Shown: one piece after another, positions 21,521 to 31,385 of the stretch
How the letters are laid out: each line of letters opens with the position of its first letter
Position numbering within the stretch: position 1 is the first letter of the stretch
Made by a program: the position numbers and the translations under genes
Assembly (NCBI RefSeq): GCF_040372805.1
Contig: NZ_BAABWJ010000015.1
Location: forward strand, 1-32,904
DNA length: 32,904 nucleotides
Source of the DNA: Pseudoteredinibacter isoporae_A
Lineage (GTDB): Bacteria > Pseudomonadota > Gammaproteobacteria > Pseudomonadales > Cellvibrionaceae
Direction of reading: 5' to 3'
Notes under the pieces: generated by a model
Databases searched by the model: none
Told to the model about the DNA's origin: nothing
What the model saw: only the letters and a program-made list of their open reading frames with translations

Positions 21521-24500
21521 TTAACTTCTAAACGGATGAATTTGAATTTTATTAAAAGTTGTAGTTTTCCATGACGAAATAATAGAGCGATTTTTCAACC
21601 ATGATACAAACTCATGATTTTCTATCGTATCGGGTATTTTAGGCTTTCGCCAACCTGGTTTTATCTCTGAAAATGGTTCAGGCAAGCTATGAATTGTTTC
21701 CCAAATCTGATCTTTAGATAAAAATACTCCAAGTTTATTGAAAAGTGAGATTTGTACATTTATCGGCTCAGAGTGAGTAATGATTGCTTGAATAGAGTCC
21801 GCACTCAAGTCACTAAAATCTTTTTCTGTGCGATAAATTACATGTCCAATAATCGAAGCACGTGACGGAGTTTTAGAAATTGAATTCCAATCCATATCTT
21901 CAATAACCTCAACCTTTTGCGCGTCAGTTATATCAGAAATTAGAAGTTTATCCCGGAAATCATCATTAATGACAAATTGATCTTTATTCTCAAAGTAATC
22001 ATCAATATTTATTGCAATGAATAAAACTTGATAGTCGCGATAATCTTCCAAATTAGTAAATGCTAATTCAGAAAATAAAATTTTCTCTTCTTCCACAAGT
22101 ATCAGCAGTTTTTCATCATCAAGACTTTCGGGGAATTGCTTAAATTTTGTCGGAATTTTTCGGATGTAGGTTCGGTATACATCATCTTCCATATCATTAT
22201 TATTGATCAAGAACTGGCGCAGTGGAAATAGAGTCTTATCCCCTGAAATAGTCGTTGAAGAAAGCTCGTTTTTAATATCCTCTTCGGCCAAAAATGCCGT
22301 AAGAATTTCCGAATTAAAGCTCTCACTGGTCAAAAATGTTAGGCAATTAGCCCATGAAGCTTTAATTTTTTGCAATCTAAATATTGGCGCATAAAACCTC
22401 AGAGGAATGTTTTCTAGAGAAGGTAGCCTTAAAGATTGCTTCTCAAGAAAACTCTCTAGACACTCGCTTTCTATCTCGTCTTGATTGAGCACTTCAATGA
22501 TCGTTGAAATGCTTTCTTCGGAATTACTTTCAAGTTCTAAGAGAACACTATTTAGATAGTTTTCAAAATCACCATTAACCTTGTTGATTAAAGTCTCATT
22601 ACCAGAGTCCATGACAGTAGTATAGTGGCTTGTTTTCAGCTTGTCGGCAGAGGGCAAGCCCAAGACATCTCTAAAGATAAACTCGATATTGGAGATAGAA
22701 ACTTGGTAAAGCCCCTCATCTGTTAATATCTTGGCTACAGCAGGATATGGTGTGATACTTTTTAACTCTTGCGTTTCAAAAGAAAGAAGCTTTAGGCGCT
22801 TCGGATCGAAATCAACACCAACTGCCAAGACTTCGGACAAATTTGTTGATATGAAATCAAGCATATCATCATTATTAGACTGTAAAGATTTGAGGTTTTC
22901 CTCGGGTAAATACGCGATAAGCATTGCGATATGGGTTATTCTATTTGAACTTCGTAGAATTTCAGATATAAATCCAGGCCACTTTTCGAGCAGTTTAGAC
23001 ATGAGACTGGAAACACATTTTCCCCTTTCATAAAACGATGCGACAAAAGCATCACATTCCTCAAAATTTGAAGATAGGAACTCCAATAGCTTTGCGTTTT
23101 GTTGGGTATATTCTCCTGGATGGCTTAAAAGACAATCAACAAGGATAGTATTGAGAATAAAATGTTGCCTAAAGTCGTCATCACGCATAGCAGCAATAAC
23201 TTCTTTTGGGTTGTCGATCTGAAAATTTGGTTCAGGATTATTAAATGAGCGAATTTGAATTAGAAACTTATTATCATTTGGTGAAAGGCGACCAGCATGA
23301 AATAGAGATGTATATTGATAATAAGAATCATCCAGAAATCCTTCCAAAACCAAAAATTTAACAAGCTCTTCATTTTCTCCAAATTCCTGAAACAACTTTT
23401 CCGTACCTATTGTATCGGTTCGCATAATTTCATTGAATCTTGTCACTCTAAGCGAGGAGATTTTTGCTCGCAATCTTTTAATGGCCTTCGAAGCATTACC
23501 CTTGAATTCGTCAGATTTATTTTCTATCTCTTGTTTTCGCTCTTGGTAAGTTCTGCTCGGATTAACCTCTTCTTGTAAGCCAGAAACATCAACATTCGTC
23601 ATATGATTTTGAGGTGTTCGACACGTGATTTGTTGCGCTTCTAATAACGCTTCAAAGTCTTGAATATTCCAAATAGATTGTATGGGATAACGCTGCCTAT
23701 TGAATTCAATATCTGTATAATTCCTTGGAAGCTTATCTATCAAAGCCGTAGCATAAATCCTACGGAGTTCTTCCAAGTCAGATGGCACTTGCTTTTCTGC
23801 GTCGCTGATTTTTTGTTCAAGCTCTGATATTTGTGATTTGTAACGTGTTTCCGCACTAGATATTAGCGTCTCATGCTGTTTAAGTATCTGGGCAAGATTC
23901 CCTTTTTCCCTATGAAGCTCTTCAAAATCATTCGGCAACATGTTTTTATAAATCAGTATGGCGAGAAGCTTGTTGGGATTGAGAACATTATCTTCATCTT
24001 TTTCTAGGCTTTTGACGTAAACAGTATATTCGTTAAAGATGTTATTGATGAGCCTCAAGTCATTAAGATAGCGCGACACCTCTCTCAAAAACTGACGATC
24101 AAGACGTTTATCCAGAGATAGACGCTCCCCTTGTTCAAGTATTTTGTCGATTGAGTTAGAACTATTTATAATTGGTATTACGGGTATAATAAATTCGAAA
24201 AACTTAGTTCGTTCCGTGCTTTTAAACATATTGTCCCTTAGCGCATAAAGGAAACGTATTTGTCTCTTGACCCCAGCATTAGCATTAATGAGGCTATTTA
24301 TTTCACGCAAAGTTACAAAGATATCTGGATTGTTAAAACGATCTAAATCTTCAATAACGATCAAATCATATTTTGTAGATTGAAAAAAATATATAATTTC
24401 ATCTAAATGACGGTTTAGAATTGATTCTTCCCGAGCAGCTTCTGGCGTTATTTCTATATTTTTGAGCGATATACTTTTTAACGAAACCCCATAACTCTTG

Positions 24501-25114
24501 ATGTAAATTTTATGCAGCAAGTACCAGATAAATAAGAACCCAAGAATCAAACAGCCGAAATTTAACCAATTTGTGAAATCCAGAGGTTTAAAAAAGGACC
24601 CGTTCAATATTGCTGGTCGCTGCTCTAGCAAATACCAACAAGCAGCTAGCCCTAGAAAAATGAAAAGCGAGGTAAATCCAGCCCACCACTTTGGTGATTG
24701 AATTCGTTTAAATCTTGATAGCGGCAGACTATTGGCATCAGCCCCATAAAGCATCTGCTGTAATATACTTCGTTCAATTTCTTGCTTACTGACGTTGTCT
24801 TTCTTGCTGACTGCTTCACTAGGCACTTCTGCTTCTGGCAAAAAAGAGGCAAGAGAAATCTGAAGAACTGGTTTTTTAAAAAACCAATATTTCCTATATC
24901 TACTAAGAAACGTTTTTATAATACTACTTTTTCCTGATCCATACGGCCCAGTAATCGCTATATTAAATACATTTGGGTTCTTAGTAGCATCAATAAGTGC
25001 GCCAGAATATATTCCCGATGGATCTGCTTTATTGGTAGGAGCGAGATCAATATACTTGGAATTATCTTGATTATTTTTATTAATCCAACTCGAAAAAGAG
25101 GCCCATAACTTCAT
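21521..25114 (-). CDS. YobI-type membrane P-loop NTPase
   Basis: A protein of about 1,197 residues. The N-terminus has YIDLAPTNKADPSGIYSGAL, the entry sequence of the YobI-type KAP-related NTPases, then Walker A GPYGSGKSS at about 56-64. Two membrane helices follow (about 144-163 and 183-203), and Walker B LIVIEDLDRF at about 250-259. A coiled-coil stretch (about residues 430-460) leads to a long helical C-terminal region. ATG 25114 is chosen for its AGGAC site; a GTG at 25213 would add 33 residues. The gene is AT-rich compared with the GC-rich module to its right. Family members occur in accessory islands; an antiphage role is plausible but not proven here. Confidence 0.82.
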   Translation of the reverse strand: MKLWASFSSWINKNNQDNSKYIDLAPTNKADPSGIYSGALIDATKNPNVFNIAITGPYGSGKSSIIKTFLSRYRKYWFFKKPVLQISLASFLPEAEVPSEAVSKKDNVSKQEIERSILQQMLYGADANSLPLSRFKRIQSPKWWAGFTSLFIFLGLAACWYLLEQRPAILNGSFFKPLDFTNWLNFGCLILGFLFIWYLLHKIYIKSYGVSLKSISLKNIEITPEAAREESILNRHLDEIIYFFQSTKYDLIVIEDLDRFNNPDIFVTLREINSLINANAGVKRQIRFLYALRDNMFKSTERTKFFEFIIPVIPIINSSNSIDKILEQGERLSLDKRLDRQFLREVSRYLNDLRLINNIFNEYTVYVKSLEKDEDNVLNPNKLLAILIYKNMLPNDFEELHREKGNLAQILKQHETLISSAETRYKSQISELEQKISDAEKQVPSDLEELRRIYATALIDKLPRNYTDIEFNRQRYPIQSIWNIQDFEALLEAQQITCRTPQNHMTNVDVSGLQEEVNPSRTYQERKQEIENKSDEFKGNASKAIKRLRAKISSLRVTRFNEIMRTDTIGTEKLFQEFGENEELVKFLVLEGFLDDSYYQYTSLFHAGRLSPNDNKFLIQIRSFNNPEPNFQIDNPKEVIAAMRDDDFRQHFILNTILVDCLLSHPGEYTQQNAKLLEFLSSNFEECDAFVASFYERGKCVSSLMSKLLEKWPGFISEILRSSNRITHIAMLIAYLPEENLKSLQSNNDDMLDFISTNLSEVLAVGVDFDPKRLKLLSFETQELKSITPYPAVAKILTDEGLYQVSISNIEFIFRDVLGLPSADKLKTSHYTTVMDSGNETLINKVNGDFENYLNSVLLELESNSEESISTIIEVLNQDEIESECLESFLEKQSLRLPSLENIPLRFYAPIFRLQKIKASWANCLTFLTSESFNSEILTAFLAEEDIKNELSSTTISGDKTLFPLRQFLINNNDMEDDVYRTYIRKIPTKFKQFPESLDDEKLLILVEEEKILFSELAFTNLEDYRDYQVLFIAINIDDYFENKDQFVINDDFRDKLLISDITDAQKVEVIEDMDWNSISKTPSRASIIGHVIYRTEKDFSDLSADSIQAIITHSEPINVQISLFNKLGVFLSKDQIWETIHSLPEPFSEIKPGWRKPKIPDTIENHEFVSWLKNRSIISSWKTTTFNKIQIHPFRS

Positions 25115-25259
25115 ATATCGTCCTAACATATCTTGGGGAAATTTCTTGCGGTTATCTATCACTTCTATAAATTCATACCTTGAATTACAGCATGCTGATT
25201 GGTTTTTATACACGCCACAAATCAGCTTTTAACGTCCGCTTTGGGTCGAAAGCAGTCCA

Positions 25260-25994
25260 TCAATGAAAATCCACCCCATCCAAAAAATGTGCCCCATCGA
25301 CGGTGAGCACATTGGTGTAAATCTCGGTGCTGTCCACCGACTTGTGGCCCAAAAGCTGACTCACGTACTTCAGCGGTCGCCCATGCAGCAGCAGATGAAT
25401 GGCAAACGAGTGCCGAAACGTATGAGCTGAAATGGCAAAGGGTGCGCCCCCTACTCTCTCCACCAGCGAATGAATATGCCGATTCACCGTCTGCCGACAC
25501 ATCGGAAAAATCCGCTCCGTTTTTTTGAAATGTCCCGCGTAGAGATAACTCTGAATACGGTCTTCCAGGGCGTGATCGGTGATGGGGATATAGCGTTTGG
25601 GTGAGCGCTGCAGCGCCTTTTTCGTGGGCCGGCCGGGCCGCTGTTTCAGCGTTTTGAGGACCACGCCGAAGTCATAACCGTCGTCGATAAAGGACGTTGG
25701 CTTGAGCGCCAACACTTCCGAGACCCGGGCGCCGGTGGTCCACATTAAATCAAGGATTAGGCGATGGGTCGGGTGTTTTTCCGCATCGAGCAACACCAGG
25801 ATTTCCGGCTTGAGCAAGTAGGCCGGCATGGCGTCGATGGTGTCCAAGACCGTGGGTCGCTTGGCCACTAAGCGATCCCAGTCGATGTGTACGGACTGAA
25901 TCGGAAAGGCGACCGAGGGCGCTTCCACCGGGTGAAAGAGTCGCTGGGAACGGGGTGCGGAAAACCCGCTGTCGCTGTGCTGTTTTTGTACCAT
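25260..25994 (-). CDS. Tyrosine recombinase, complete
   Basis: A 244-residue site-specific recombinase with all catalytic residues visible: box I GARVSEVLAL (R90), basic SPKRY around K133, box II HTFRH (H191, R194), LGHKSVDSTEIYTNV (H217, Y226). The N-terminal DNA-binding part is short. ATG 25994 has AAGGACG upstream. It points away from the TnsA-like gene and shares its GC-rich composition, so it may belong to the same mobile element, either as resolvase-type partner or as an independent integrase. Confidence 0.85.
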   Translation of the reverse strand: MVQKQHSDSGFSAPRSQRLFHPVEAPSVAFPIQSVHIDWDRLVAKRPTVLDTIDAMPAYLLKPEILVLLDAEKHPTHRLILDLMWTTGARVSEVLALKPTSFIDDGYDFGVVLKTLKQRPGRPTKKALQRSPKRYIPITDHALEDRIQSYLYAGHFKKTERIFPMCRQTVNRHIHSLVERVGGAPFAISAHTFRHSFAIHLLLHGRPLKYVSQLLGHKSVDSTEIYTNVLTVDGAHFLDGVDFH

Positions 25995-26086
25995 TTCGTC
26001 CTTGTGATGTGGTGCAGTACAGGCGCTATTATGCGCCCCTGCCTTGCTGGAAACAAATGATTAGGATCAATAAATTACGGCCAAAA

Positions 26087-26103
26087 ACCGGTCCGCGACC
26101 GGT
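26087..26103. promoter_or_regulatory. Palindrome in the recombinase/TnsA divergent region
   Basis: A perfect 7-bp inverted repeat ACCGGTC / GACCGGT with a CGC spacer lies between the leftward recombinase and the rightward transposition genes. It is a candidate operator or recombinase-binding site. Confidence 0.5.
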
Positions 26104-26202
26104 GCACCGTTTTATTGGTAAAAGGTGCAGAATTACCTGATTTTAAACCCGCGTGCTTTTTGTTACGCTGGAAGACCGCGACAACAGCCGTGGAGGCAGG
26201 CT

Positions 26203-26901
26203 ATGGCGCACGTACCACACACCCTCGTGGACCCCGTGTCGCTGGCGTCCCTGGGCGCCGTCTCAACCAACTCTCTGGTGCCAGCGCAGCAGCCCACCTC
26301 GCTCCCACAGTTGCGCGCGAAAGACGCCTACCAGCAACGCTGCCTCAAGTGTTCTGAACTGTGCACCTTTTATTCTTACCCAGCGCTGCTGAGGGCCGCC
26401 CTGTTCGAAGGCGACGCGGCTGTCACCACCTTCATCCCACGCCCCTTCAACTTAAGGGTCAATGGTTGTTCCTACACACCCAGCATCTATGTGGTGCGCG
26501 CCGACCAACGTCAGGTCATCGACCTGACACTGGACGGTACCCTGCCCGACGAGCAGCGCCGTCCGCTGGCGGCGTTTTTTACGCAACACGGCCTGGGTTT
26601 TGAGGTACAGAGCCACAAGGCCCTCCTGGCCAGGGAGGCCGAAGCCCAGCACTGGCTGATGATCCTGCGCGCGTTGGTGGTCACCCAACACCTGTCCACC
26701 GAGACCCAGGAATTCCAGCTGTGGCAGCAATGCCAGACCCTGACCGACATCACGGTCGGAGATATTCTGGACGTCGGCAATCGAACTCAGCATTACCTCA
26801 AGGAGCTGGCCTTCTACCGGCTGCTTTACCGTCACCGATTGCGCGTCGACCCGTCCCAGACACCCTTGACACTCGATACCCCCGTGACGCTATGCACCTG
26901 A
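26203..26901 (+). CDS. TnsA-like endonuclease-family protein
   Basis: A 232-residue protein in the TnsA position. The region LLRAALFEGDAAVTTFIPRPFNL...CSYTPSIYVVRADQRQVIDLTLDG follows the order of TnsA's nuclease core. However, the usual Pro-Asp before the strand is Pro-Ser and the E-x-K end is replaced by Asp-Leu-Thr, so the active site may be lost. The C-terminal half (from about residue 110) suits TnsA's helical domain. ATG 26203 has GGAGG upstream. It overlaps the TnsB-like gene by 10 bases, indicating coupled translation. Confidence 0.6.
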   Translation: MAHVPHTLVDPVSLASLGAVSTNSLVPAQQPTSLPQLRAKDAYQQRCLKCSELCTFYSYPALLRAALFEGDAAVTTFIPRPFNLRVNGCSYTPSIYVVRADQRQVIDLTLDGTLPDEQRRPLAAFFTQHGLGFEVQSHKALLAREAEAQHWLMILRALVVTQHLSTETQEFQLWQQCQTLTDITVGDILDVGNRTQHYLKELAFYRLLYRHRLRVDPSQTPLTLDTPVTLCT

Positions 26902-28775
26902 CCTGGCGACAACGGTTGGCGCAACAACCGCAGCTTAACGACATCAAGCAATGGCCGCTGCTGGATGCGACCACCCTGCCCGCTCGTCGACGCGCCGGGT
27001 ATCTGCGCAACCAACAGATGGTGGGTATGGCGTTGGCGGGACAACCGTTGCGGCAGGTTGCCCAGCAGTTTCATCGCGATCCCAGCGTCGTCAGTCGTCT
27101 ACTGAGCCGCTGCCTGGCCGGTGACAGCGAGGCCTCACCACCACTAACTCGCGGCCTGATTCCCGGCGAGCACCTGCAGGTGAATCGGCGGCGCGCGCCC
27201 TTGGGAACACTCACCGAGCCTCGGGGCAGTCAATCCGCCTTCCAACACCTACTGGCGGTGGTGCCGGGCCTCGAAAAGGGATTACAAACACTCATCCAGT
27301 CATCCGTTACGCCCGCGCGCCACGGTCAATACCTGCGCCCGCAAACATTTCACGCGGCGTTTTTACGCTTGTTGCGCGAGGCGCAGTGGCCCAGCGACCA
27401 CTACCCCTACACGGAGTCGTCCCTGGCCTACGAATCCACACGCCGCTACCTGCTGGAACAGCGCCAAGCGCGGCACCGGACAAAGCCAACCGTTCCATCA
27501 TTGATGGCCTCACCTTCCCGCATGGCGCTGGCCTACGCTGAGATTCAGATCGATGAGCAGGTGGTCGATGCCGCGGGTTCCGTGGGACTTGAGTTGCACG
27601 GTGATTGGGCGCCCTTGCGGCTATCCCGGGTCAGTCTGTTGCTGGCCCGCGATACCGCGACCGACTGCATACTCGGCTCTGTGATATCGCTCACCACTCA
27701 CCCCAGTCAAGACGATCTGTTAGCGCTATTGGCACAGCTGCATACGCCCTGGGAACCGATGGTCCTCACCACACCTGGCTTGAATTACGCGCCAGGTGCG
27801 GGATACCCATCAGCACTTGGACCCGAGTATCAACGCGCGGCGATTGGTGTGGTTCGTCTGGACAATGCCCTGGCGCACCTGGCCGCCCGCGTGCGTGATT
27901 ACCTCTGTAACACCTTGGGCGCAACCCTGCATTTGGGCTTGCCGGGCCAGCCGAAAACGCGCAACGTCATCGAGCAAGCCTTTAACCTGTTGAACTGGCA
28001 GGTGCACCGCTTCCCGTCTACCACGGGCAGTCACCCAGTGGACCCGAACAAAGAACCCAACCGCCACCGCAAACAAGCACCGGTCTTATCGCTGCGCACT
28101 CTGGAAGAAGCCATCAGTGTGGTGTTGACCGAGCACAATATTCGTCCCCGCGCCCACTTGGGGCATCAGAGTCCCCTCGACCTGGTGCAGCACCAAATGG
28201 CCCATAGCCTGTTGCCGTTACTGCCGCCCAGCTTTCCTGAGTCGGTAACCCCTTTTCTCAGCAGCCGAGTGGTGACGGTCCGACAAATCGCTAGTGAAGG
28301 ACGTCCACCCCACGTCAACTTCGAAAAAGTGCGCTACAGCGGTCCGGCACTCCAGCATTCGCAGTTGGCTGGCGATAAGGTACGCATCGAATTTGATCAT
28401 CGAGACATCCGCACCCTGGCAGTGTATCGCCTCACGGGTGAGTGTCTAGGTGAGATTCATGCACCGCAGTCTTGGCAGCGTTTTCCGCACAGCTTGACCA
28501 CGCGCAAGCACATCAATGCCTTAAAACGCCGCGAAGGCTACACCAGCCGCGATCCGTTAGGGGGATATTTCGATCACCTGCTCAAACACCGAAAACTCCC
28601 CAAGCAATCTCTGGAACTGGTGCGCGTTTATCGAGAGCGTGAAACAATCGCGGTCACATCCGATGTGGGTGCAGAGGCCCCGGCAACAGCCGCCGCGCCT
28701 GCCAGAAAAACTGCTGCGAGCACTAGGCCGCGTATCCCTGCCTGGCGCCCCAGCATGGTCACACAACGGAGGTAA
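26892..28775 (+). CDS. TnsB/TniA-like DDE transposase
   Basis: A 627-residue transposase of the Mu/Tn7 type. Order: N-terminal helical DNA-binding region with GMALAGQPLRQVAQQFHRDPSVVSRLLSR (an HTH), then an rve-type core with Asp221 (QIDEQVVD), Asp324 (VRLDNALAHLA) and Glu361 (NVIEQAFNLL), then a C-terminal beta and basic tail likely to contact TnsC. ATG 26892 overlaps the TnsA-like stop. It would cut 3' ends and join them to the target, with strand choice governed by the TnsC-like protein. Confidence 0.85.
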   Translation: MHLTWRQRLAQQPQLNDIKQWPLLDATTLPARRRAGYLRNQQMVGMALAGQPLRQVAQQFHRDPSVVSRLLSRCLAGDSEASPPLTRGLIPGEHLQVNRRRAPLGTLTEPRGSQSAFQHLLAVVPGLEKGLQTLIQSSVTPARHGQYLRPQTFHAAFLRLLREAQWPSDHYPYTESSLAYESTRRYLLEQRQARHRTKPTVPSLMASPSRMALAYAEIQIDEQVVDAAGSVGLELHGDWAPLRLSRVSLLLARDTATDCILGSVISLTTHPSQDDLLALLAQLHTPWEPMVLTTPGLNYAPGAGYPSALGPEYQRAAIGVVRLDNALAHLAARVRDYLCNTLGATLHLGLPGQPKTRNVIEQAFNLLNWQVHRFPSTTGSHPVDPNKEPNRHRKQAPVLSLRTLEEAISVVLTEHNIRPRAHLGHQSPLDLVQHQMAHSLLPLLPPSFPESVTPFLSSRVVTVRQIASEGRPPHVNFEKVRYSGPALQHSQLAGDKVRIEFDHRDIRTLAVYRLTGECLGEIHAPQSWQRFPHSLTTRKHINALKRREGYTSRDPLGGYFDHLLKHRKLPKQSLELVRVYRERETIAVTSDVGAEAPATAAAPARKTAASTRPRIPAWRPSMVTQRR

Positions 28776-28778
28776 GTG

Positions 28779-29714
28779 ATGAACGACGCCACCCTAGATC
28801 CCTTTGATGCCAACCGCTTTCACATCTCCACACCGATGATACAGGCCCTGCACGAACGGCTGTGCCAGTGGCTCTGGTGCGGCTTTACCGGCGGCTTGAT
28901 CATCGGCGAAGCTCGCAGCGGGAAAACTCGTGCCATATCCGCCTTGGACAACACGTTGTCAACGCGCACCGGTCAGCGGGTTCCGCTTCATCGGGTGGAC
29001 ATTGCCCAGCGCGATACCGCCACCGTCCGCTCACTATTCGCCAATGTCGCCTTGGCCCTCGGACGCAACGTCGGTCGCCATGACACTTGTGATTTGCTCT
29101 CTGATTGGGTCCTCCACTATCTGGCGGATGCCTCGCTCACCAATGATACGCGGCACGTGATTTTGATGGTGGATGAAGCGCAGTATCTGACCGCGCGCCA
29201 GCTCAGCGGGTTTGCGGAAATGTACAACAAACTGCAATTGATGGGGGTTAATCTGGTGGTATTTTTTGTCGCCAATGAAGATCAAATTAAGCCCTTGGCT
29301 GAAGCTTTGCTGGAGAAAAAAAACGATTACCTCCGCGAGCGTTTTTTTAAGCAAGTCTATCGCTTTTACGGTATTCGCAGTCACCGGGAAGTCCTGCAAT
29401 GTCTCACGCAATATGATACCACTCTAGAAGACAAGCACCCGGCCATCACTCAGCAGGTGTTGCCGAAGGCGTACAGCGAGGGCTTTCGGTTACAACAGCT
29501 GAGCGAACCCTTGTGGGCAATGTACGCCAGCGAATACAAAACCCCGCTCAACCTAACCTCATGGCGTATGCAGTACTTTATCGGCACCGTTAACATTTTG
29601 CTGATGGATTACCTACCTAACTATGACAGTCGGGACCCCGAGCAGGTCGAACAGATGATCCATCACAGCCTGGAGGCCTCGGGTCTCACACCATCTCTTG
29701 CGTCGGTGGTCTAA
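28779..29714 (+). CDS. TnsC/TniB-like AAA+ ATPase
   Basis: A 311-residue AAA+ ATPase with Walker A GEARSGKT (43-50) and Walker B VILMVDEAQ (127-135). It links target recognition by the TniQ-like protein to the transposase. ATG 28779 follows GGAGG; a GTG three bases earlier is possible. It lies three bases after the TnsB-like gene and three before the TniQ-like gene. Confidence 0.85.
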   Translation: MNDATLDPFDANRFHISTPMIQALHERLCQWLWCGFTGGLIIGEARSGKTRAISALDNTLSTRTGQRVPLHRVDIAQRDTATVRSLFANVALALGRNVGRHDTCDLLSDWVLHYLADASLTNDTRHVILMVDEAQYLTARQLSGFAEMYNKLQLMGVNLVVFFVANEDQIKPLAEALLEKKNDYLRERFFKQVYRFYGIRSHREVLQCLTQYDTTLEDKHPAITQQVLPKAYSEGFRLQQLSEPLWAMYASEYKTPLNLTSWRMQYFIGTVNILLMDYLPNYDSRDPEQVEQMIHHSLEASGLTPSLASVV

Positions 29715-29717
29715 CGG

Positions 29718-31115
29718 ATGGCCTACGTTAATACCGGGCTTGCCCTGAAGCGCGACCATGAGAGCCGCCACAACGCCTGCCGGCGCCTGTACGTCGCTAA
29801 TCCCGGAGTCAAGGCCACCGAGCTCACTAAACAACTACGCACGATGTATGCCCGTTTCTCGGATGACAATGTTCATAACGCCAAACCGTTTACCGTGGCA
29901 AGAGCAGTGGGCTTACTGGAAGCCGCCTATTGTAAGGCACATGGCATTCCTTACCAGGAGGTACCTACCGACCCTACTGTTCGACTCCTCAAAAATTGCC
30001 CCGTGTGCGCCACCCAAATCTTCCACTCCAATATATACGACCTCTCGTGGTTAACACACTGCCCCCTTCACGGGAAGCCGTTACTCACAGATTGTCCGGG
30101 CTGCCACCAACCATGGCCGATGGATGGCATCGTTGCGCGCCGGCAGTGCGATATTTGCGGTACACCTTCATCGTTGAAAACGTTGATACGATCAGGAGCA
30201 TTTTCACCGCGCGACGACAACAATGCGCTGAACTTACTGCAGCAATGTATCAGTCAAGAGACGAAGACCCAGCAATGTTGTGTAATTTACCACTCTGGCG
30301 ACGATAACAGCACCAACCATTTTCACGGCCCAACCCCCATCAGTGACCGATTTTACCCATCCATTCTGGCCGCTCAATCGGACGGTAATCGGGCACTGAT
30401 GGCGCGCCTTGGTGTTACCGTAGAGCCTTATACACTCTGGACAATGGATCGTTGGACGAAGAATCTGTCTTGCTACACAAGGCCCGAAGACTTGAATGCA
30501 AATGGCGCCCAACGTGCTAGGCGCGAAATGTATGAGGTCATTATCAAGCGTGCAACCCTCTACCAGGACTGTGACGAGCCGGTCGCACTCATGGCAGGTA
30601 TTCCCAGCAACCTCGATCTCAATACCGTGAACCTGTTCTCGCTGGCATTGACACTGTGGGATCAACTGGTCCATGTACGCCCTGTAATGCGCACGGTTCG
30701 GACTCATTGGATGGGCAATCCACTTTATGATCCATCACTGCAAGCCACAACACCCGCACCGATGGCATGGTATGACTACTGCCCAGAGGCACGATTTAAC
30801 GCCAGAGCGGCTTCGACATCACACTACAAGGCAAAGGGCTTTTTACCCGATGCCACTCGGGATACGATCTATCGTCTAGACTTGTGGGCATGCTATGTCA
30901 ACCTTTGCGCGTTCCTTAGCCGGCTGCAAATTGGTCAATCACAAGGCATGCGTCAAGAGGAGTTCATGAGATCACTGCCTTTCCTCACGTTGCCTTATAA
31001 CGCTTACCGCTACCCACTGGACCTCTCTGTGAGCCAAGATGAACTTAATCTGATTACCCCTGCCTGCCTGAGTAACTTCGACCTTGAGCAGTCTCTGCAT
31101 CTTTTTCTGAACTAA
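29718..31115 (+). CDS. TniQ/TnsD-like zinc-finger targeting protein
   Basis: A 465-residue protein with two zinc-binding clusters typical of TniQ: CPVC followed by HCPLHGKPLLTDCPGC, then CDICG. It should choose the insertion target and recruit the TnsC-like ATPase. The C-terminal half is helical with no clear HTH by eye. ATG 29718 follows the previous stop by 4 bases. The target site cannot be told from the window. Confidence 0.75.
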   Translation: MAYVNTGLALKRDHESRHNACRRLYVANPGVKATELTKQLRTMYARFSDDNVHNAKPFTVARAVGLLEAAYCKAHGIPYQEVPTDPTVRLLKNCPVCATQIFHSNIYDLSWLTHCPLHGKPLLTDCPGCHQPWPMDGIVARRQCDICGTPSSLKTLIRSGAFSPRDDNNALNLLQQCISQETKTQQCCVIYHSGDDNSTNHFHGPTPISDRFYPSILAAQSDGNRALMARLGVTVEPYTLWTMDRWTKNLSCYTRPEDLNANGAQRARREMYEVIIKRATLYQDCDEPVALMAGIPSNLDLNTVNLFSLALTLWDQLVHVRPVMRTVRTHWMGNPLYDPSLQATTPAPMAWYDYCPEARFNARAASTSHYKAKGFLPDATRDTIYRLDLWACYVNLCAFLSRLQIGQSQGMRQEEFMRSLPFLTLPYNAYRYPLDLSVSQDELNLITPACLSNFDLEQSLHLFLN

Positions 31116-31310
31116 CCCTTGTGGCTTTCCTGCCCTTTGTCAGATCAACAATTCACATACAGCTACCACTATTGACAGTTTGACTGGTCTGCGCAGCGGA
31201 TAAATGTCCAAAGTTTGCAAGGTAATAAGTATGTCATGATATGTATCTACCGATATCAGGAGCTTGTAGAGGAAGGGGGAAGTGATAACATTATCAGCAT
31301 GAGTCGTTGA

Positions 31311-31385
31311 ACATCTAACACTAAGAGCCGCGTAGATGAAACCACCGAACGTGCTATTGTGAAGTATGTCATTGATCAGCCTGCG
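31311..31385 (+). pseudogene. IS481-like transposase fragment
   Basis: The frame reads SRVDETTERAIVKYVIDQPAHSQH, which resembles the segment of IS481-family transposases that precedes their second HTH (DExTExAVVxYAxExPAHGQ). The usual continuation (RVSNELRKxG) is absent. Only about 25 residues remain, opening straight into the next frame. Confidence 0.35.

Larger units (their letters stand above)
26203..31115 (+). mobile_element. Tn7-like (Tn6022-type) transposition module
   Basis: Four consecutive rightward genes: TnsA-like, TnsB-like DDE transposase, TnsC-like ATPase, TniQ/TnsD-like target protein, with small gaps or overlaps. Sizes and order resemble the tni block of Tn6022/AbaR-type transposons. 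The terminal repeats were not located by eye, so the element's real ends and cargo are unknown. Confidence 0.7.
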
